Of a DNA stretch of 64,000 bases, positions 60,919 through 64,000 are shown piece by piece (the stretch's first letter is position 1; each line of letters starts with the position of its first letter). Under the pieces are notes generated by a model, which worked only from the letters and a program-made list of their open reading frames with translations, ran no database searches and had not been told where the DNA came from. Origin of the DNA: Promethearchaeota archaeon (GTDB lineage Archaea > Asgardarchaeota > Thorarchaeia > Thorarchaeales > Thorarchaeaceae); contig WJMJ01000123.1 in the NCBI GenBank assembly GCA_014728035.1, forward strand, positions 1-64,000, in the 5' to 3' direction. Made by a program: the position numbers and the translations under genes.

Positions 60919-60981
60919 AGCATTCTTCTATATGAATCGTACATCTCTTTTATCTATGCATTCCATCTCACTATTATTGTG

Positions 60982-62334
60982 ATGAAATTGCACGCCTCAA
61001 GAAATCTTACTCTCGTTTGGATTATTTCGTTATTGCTGTTACCTGCTGTTCTGGCACCAACAGTAGCTGCTTACACACCTGGTGATGAAGCAGAAATTTT
61101 CGGTCACAGCTTTTCGGAAGAATATTGGACGAATGACTCGATAATTGTATCAAATGAGGATACAGGAAATGAAGCTAGTCTGACTGCATCTTATGTCGGT
61201 GTCGGAGATTTTCAAGCTTTCCTGATTGCTTTCAATAACATTAGCACCGGTGATGATGTGTTACAATTGCCGTATCAGCTTTTTGGAATGCATTATCTTA
61301 CACCTGAAAATCAGGAAGTCTTCATTGGTGCCATTTTTGCCTTCTTATTGGTTCATAACGAGTCTTATGGGAACAATAATCTTCCTGATGTTGGGAATGA
61401 GAACGCATGGTACATTGTTCCATTTACACGGAATCTTCCATGGGCTGATGTAAATCCTACAGTTGAAGCTATTCCTACAACAAAACTTGGAGATAACCAT
61501 TATCGTTTTGGAATGCGATACAACAATATGACTGCAAAGATTGTGAATAGTAATGGTACCTTTCTAGACTATTTGCTAGCACCTTTCATGACTGTACTCT
61601 TCTCTGAATTTGTTGTTGAATATGATATTGTGATAAATGAAGATGGCACAGTTAATGCAGAAACGCTATACACGATTGGCCAAGTACAACGTGTTAGAAT
61701 TGGTCTTATTGATGAGACCCCTACTGATGTGATATCTGATTCGATGTGCATTTCTGCAGTGCATTACCTCTCGATTTTCACTTCTGAGTATAACGTAACT
61801 CGAACATCAAGTGGAAATACTATCGAACCTCCAACAAGCACTAATCCAATTGATGATAACATCACCATTACAATTGGAAACAACACACAACGTGCATTTG
61901 ATATTGGGATGGGGCGAGAGTACGCACTCTTGAATGAGTCCACAACTCCTTGGGATATTATCTTAGAGTCTGAAAATGCTCTAAATTCTCTGCTTGGAGC
62001 GAGAAGGAGTGATTTCTTCCTAATCTCTTGGCAGGCACCCATGTCAGCTTGGCTATTCTCCCACATGGCTTATGGTCTCTCGCGACAGGTTCGCAGAACA
62101 TACAACAGTGTAAATAATCTTGTGAGAAATTCAGCTGCTGCATTTCACGATAGCCAATGGTGGTATGCTGTGACATTTCCTGAATGGAATGGATATCGTA
62201 TTCAACAAGATCCTGTTTATACTGCATATACCAATCTTTCTGAAGATGTGTCTGGTGGCAGAACCGGATTCCTTCTTATTGCTGTTGGCATAATAGCTTT
62301 ACTAGCAATTGCTGTTGTTGTAAAACGAAGATAA
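60982..62334 (+). CDS. Secreted, C-terminally anchored surface protein
   Basis: 450 aa from ATG 60982 (GTG 60979 alternative). A signal peptide (LVWIISLLLLPAVLAPTVAA) and a C-terminal helix (GFLLIAVGIIALLAIAVVV) with KRR frame an extracellular part of about 400 residues with many Asn-X-Ser/Thr sites, likely glycosylated. No domain is recognised. It precedes the T2SS-F/TadC gene by about 105 bp, with a strong terminator between, so they are probably separate units. It might be an S-layer-associated or pilus-related protein (speculation). Confidence 0.7.
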   Translation: MKLHASRNLTLVWIISLLLLPAVLAPTVAAYTPGDEAEIFGHSFSEEYWTNDSIIVSNEDTGNEASLTASYVGVGDFQAFLIAFNNISTGDDVLQLPYQLFGMHYLTPENQEVFIGAIFAFLLVHNESYGNNNLPDVGNENAWYIVPFTRNLPWADVNPTVEAIPTTKLGDNHYRFGMRYNNMTAKIVNSNGTFLDYLLAPFMTVLFSEFVVEYDIVINEDGTVNAETLYTIGQVQRVRIGLIDETPTDVISDSMCISAVHYLSIFTSEYNVTRTSSGNTIEPPTSTNPIDDNITITIGNNTQRAFDIGMGREYALLNESTTPWDIILESENALNSLLGARRSDFFLISWQAPMSAWLFSHMAYGLSRQVRRTYNSVNNLVRNSAAAFHDSQWWYAVTFPEWNGYRIQQDPVYTAYTNLSEDVSGGRTGFLLIAVGIIALLAIAVVVKRR

Positions 62335-62340
62335 GTTATC

Positions 62341-62381
62341 ATTTCCCGGCCAGTTTCTGGTTGGGAAATTATTCTTTTTTT
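62341..62381 (+). terminator. Hairpin plus T-run terminator
   Basis: ATTTCCC (62341-62347) pairs with GGGAAAT (62363-62369), continued inward by a GGCCAG/CTGGTT stem including two G-U pairs over a 3-base loop, then a T-run at about 62374-62381. Confidence 0.65.
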
Positions 62382-62439
62382 GAAATGCGGGTAATTTATG
62401 AGAGCTGATAGTACATGAAATTTTGAGGAAAATTCAGAT

Positions 62440-63969
62440 ATGTACGAACGGGTCTGTCAGTTCTCAAGTAGACTTCCAATTATTGGCAAATTTGGACCGC
62501 GTTATGAGGATAGGGATCTAACTAAAGCAGTAACATTTGTCCAACCAATGATGAAAATATCTGTAGCTGGTGTAGTATCTGCAGCGTATTTCTCGGGTTT
62601 GTTATCTTTTATTCTACTGTTTCTGCTGTTATTTTTACTAGGAACGGACCTGCTCGTCATATTCCCTCTTGCTTTCATTACAGCTATCATTACCTATTAT
62701 GTCATTATCAGTTATCCTGTTTCAGTGATGAATCGCTATAGATTAACTCTATCTGAGGAAGCAGATTTACTCTTTGAACAGTTTATTCTAGTATTTGAGG
62801 CCGGTGGTACAATCTTTGATGCAATTGAGATTGTAGCACAATCAAATCATGAGTATATATCTAATGCATTTCAAGAGATTCTTGGGAAAATTGACCAAGG
62901 AATCCCTCCTGAGGAATGTTTGAGTGAATTCGCTAAGAATCAACCTTCGGATGATCTGAGACGATACATTATGGCTATTCTCTCAGCATTAGAAAAGAAA
63001 ACCGATTTGTTACAAATGCTTTCAGGAGAGTCTTTTGAGGCAGACCTAAGTCTTCGACAAAAAAATCTTGAACTTGAGAGTCGATTATTGATAGTTGCAG
63101 CATTAATCACATATGTTCCGATTATGTTCACATTAGCAGCGTCCCTTGCTGGATGGGCAACTAATCCAGCGATACTTGTGGTAGTTCCATTATTTATCTT
63201 GTTGAATATCATCCTGCGATCTCGTTTTTCGAATCAATTCTCAGCATATTTTGATAGACCTAGAAATCCGGAATTAGTTGGTCCTACTCAAAAAGAGATT
63301 CTAGAAGAATACGAGGAGTTTCTGAATTTTATGATGTTGTTGGGTGAACGCATGAGTAATGGTGATACTTTGGAAGTAGCACTTTCTGAAGTCAGAGATG
63401 ATGTTGATGTTGAGGTTCAGCGACTGATTGATCCTGCAATTCATTCTATCTATGGAGAAGAACAAGATATCCATACCGCAATGAAGAAGGCGTCTGAGCA
63501 AGCTTTAGGGGAGCGAGTTTCAAATATGATTCTCATGGTTTCACGAATGACCGAAGTATCTTCTATTGAGGCAGGTGAGAGAATCACCAGAATTGCAGCT
63601 CGTCTTGTTGAAAGATCTGCAGTTGCGAAAGAACGTGATAGTATAATAGCTGCTCAAAAAATGAAAGTATACCTACTAACATTGACTAGTTCTATAGTCT
63701 TGGGGCTATTAGTTTCTTTAGCACCATTTCTTTCGATTGGATCACTTCTATCATCTGGACCCATGTGGTCTCCATCACTCGTTTCATATGTGGATATTCT
63801 TCCTTTGTATCTTTCACTGGGGATAATCTCTCTCTCTTCGGGTTATCAAAACACATTGATGGTTTCTGGTAACCGTCCTAAAGTATTTGGAATCGTTTGC
63901 ATGTTGTTGTTTTGGATAACCGCTGCATTGACATCTAGTTTTCTAGGGCTTGATTACAGTTGGCAATAG
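62440..63969 (+). CDS. T2SS-F/TadC/FlaJ-type membrane assembly protein
   Basis: 509 aa, two T2SSF domains in tandem. The first covers about residues 100-250 (SEEADLLFEQFILVFEAGGT, then IDQGIPPEECLSEF) and the second about 290-420 (FLNFMMLLGERMSNGDTLEV, AMKKASEQALGERVSNMILM); membrane helices surround them. Such proteins are the inner-membrane platform of archaeal pili and archaella, working with a secretion ATPase. No ATPase lies upstream in the window; it may be just downstream. GAGGA precedes the ATG by about 10 nt. The stop is followed by TTTTTATT. Confidence 0.85.
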   Translation: MYERVCQFSSRLPIIGKFGPRYEDRDLTKAVTFVQPMMKISVAGVVSAAYFSGLLSFILLFLLLFLLGTDLLVIFPLAFITAIITYYVIISYPVSVMNRYRLTLSEEADLLFEQFILVFEAGGTIFDAIEIVAQSNHEYISNAFQEILGKIDQGIPPEECLSEFAKNQPSDDLRRYIMAILSALEKKTDLLQMLSGESFEADLSLRQKNLELESRLLIVAALITYVPIMFTLAASLAGWATNPAILVVVPLFILLNIILRSRFSNQFSAYFDRPRNPELVGPTQKEILEEYEEFLNFMMLLGERMSNGDTLEVALSEVRDDVDVEVQRLIDPAIHSIYGEEQDIHTAMKKASEQALGERVSNMILMVSRMTEVSSIEAGERITRIAARLVERSAVAKERDSIIAAQKMKVYLLTLTSSIVLGLLVSLAPFLSIGSLLSSGPMWSPSLVSYVDILPLYLSLGIISLSSGYQNTLMVSGNRPKVFGIVCMLLFWITAALTSSFLGLDYSWQ

Positions 63970-64000
63970 TTTTTATTACACCAAGTAATTGAAAGCTGTA

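Overview
The window looks like chromosomal DNA of a mesophilic archaeon with roughly 40 percent GC by eye. Archaeal hallmarks are TATA-type promoters, frequent TTG/GTG starts behind GAGG ribosome-binding sites, an F420-dependent Mer-type reductase, an endonuclease Q homologue, an Nre repair protein with a C-terminal PCNA-binding box, an archaeal RecJ/GAN-type DHH exonuclease, COG3357 and COG3364 zinc-ribbon proteins and a FlaJ/TadC-type membrane protein. Several TPR proteins, a leucine-rich-repeat protein and membrane-tethered winged-helix proteins would fit an Asgard lineage (for example Thorarchaeia), but this is an inference and no marker gene here proves it. No rRNA, tRNA, CRISPR array or insertion sequence was found. 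Family names come from motif recognition, not from searches.

Layout. 1-6.7 kb: partial 5' element, winged-helix membrane protein, redoxin/SDR pair divergent from an amidase, a frameshifted TPR gene, a sugar-isomerase-like protein and a helical protein. 6.8-17.3 kb: B-box zinc membrane protein, then a complete nucleotide-excision-repair operon uvrB-uvrA-uvrA-uvrC with two adjacent full-length uvrA genes. 17.3-25.4 kb: APC permease, ferredoxin, exported PLD-like protein, TPR protein, MazG, nitrilase-family hydrolase, and a basic protein flanked by two tiny acidic proteins that both end in DDW. 25.7-31.9 kb: flavoprotein reductase, MTA phosphorylase, phosphoribosyltransferase, MsrA, PRMT-like methyltransferase, TPR-zinc protein, NUDIX, membrane protein. 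31.9-39.2 kb: DHH exonuclease, coiled-coil protein, cupin, HAD phosphatase, LRR protein, B3/B4 protein, HerA-like ATPase. 39.4-46 kb: membrane and surface proteins, MFS and SLC13 transporters, small proteins. 46-50.7 kb: two unknown genes with a large DUF5814-like helicase. 50.7-55.2 kb: zinc ribbons, a DUF131/unknown/MBL-nuclease operon, and a Mer-like reductase coupled to a possible acetyltransferase. 55.3-64 kb: zinc alcohol dehydrogenase, endonuclease Q with a coupled small protein, an HTH-zinc-ribbon regulator divergent from a surface protein and a membrane wHTH protein, Nre, a second surface protein and a T2SS-F/TadC protein.

The strongest theme is DNA repair and nucleic-acid processing: UvrABC, endonuclease Q, Nre, DHH exonuclease, HerA-like ATPase, Ski2-like helicase, MBL nuclease, MazG and NUDIX. 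A second theme is a series of perfect inverted repeats near start codons or TATA boxes (ferredoxin, msrA, 42.6 kb, 51.0 kb, 58.3 kb, 59.6 kb) that look like operators. The candidates I rate most likely to be undescribed systems are the DDW acidic miniproteins with their basic partner, the EndoQ-coupled small protein, and the regulator/operator/surface-protein cassette near 58 kb.
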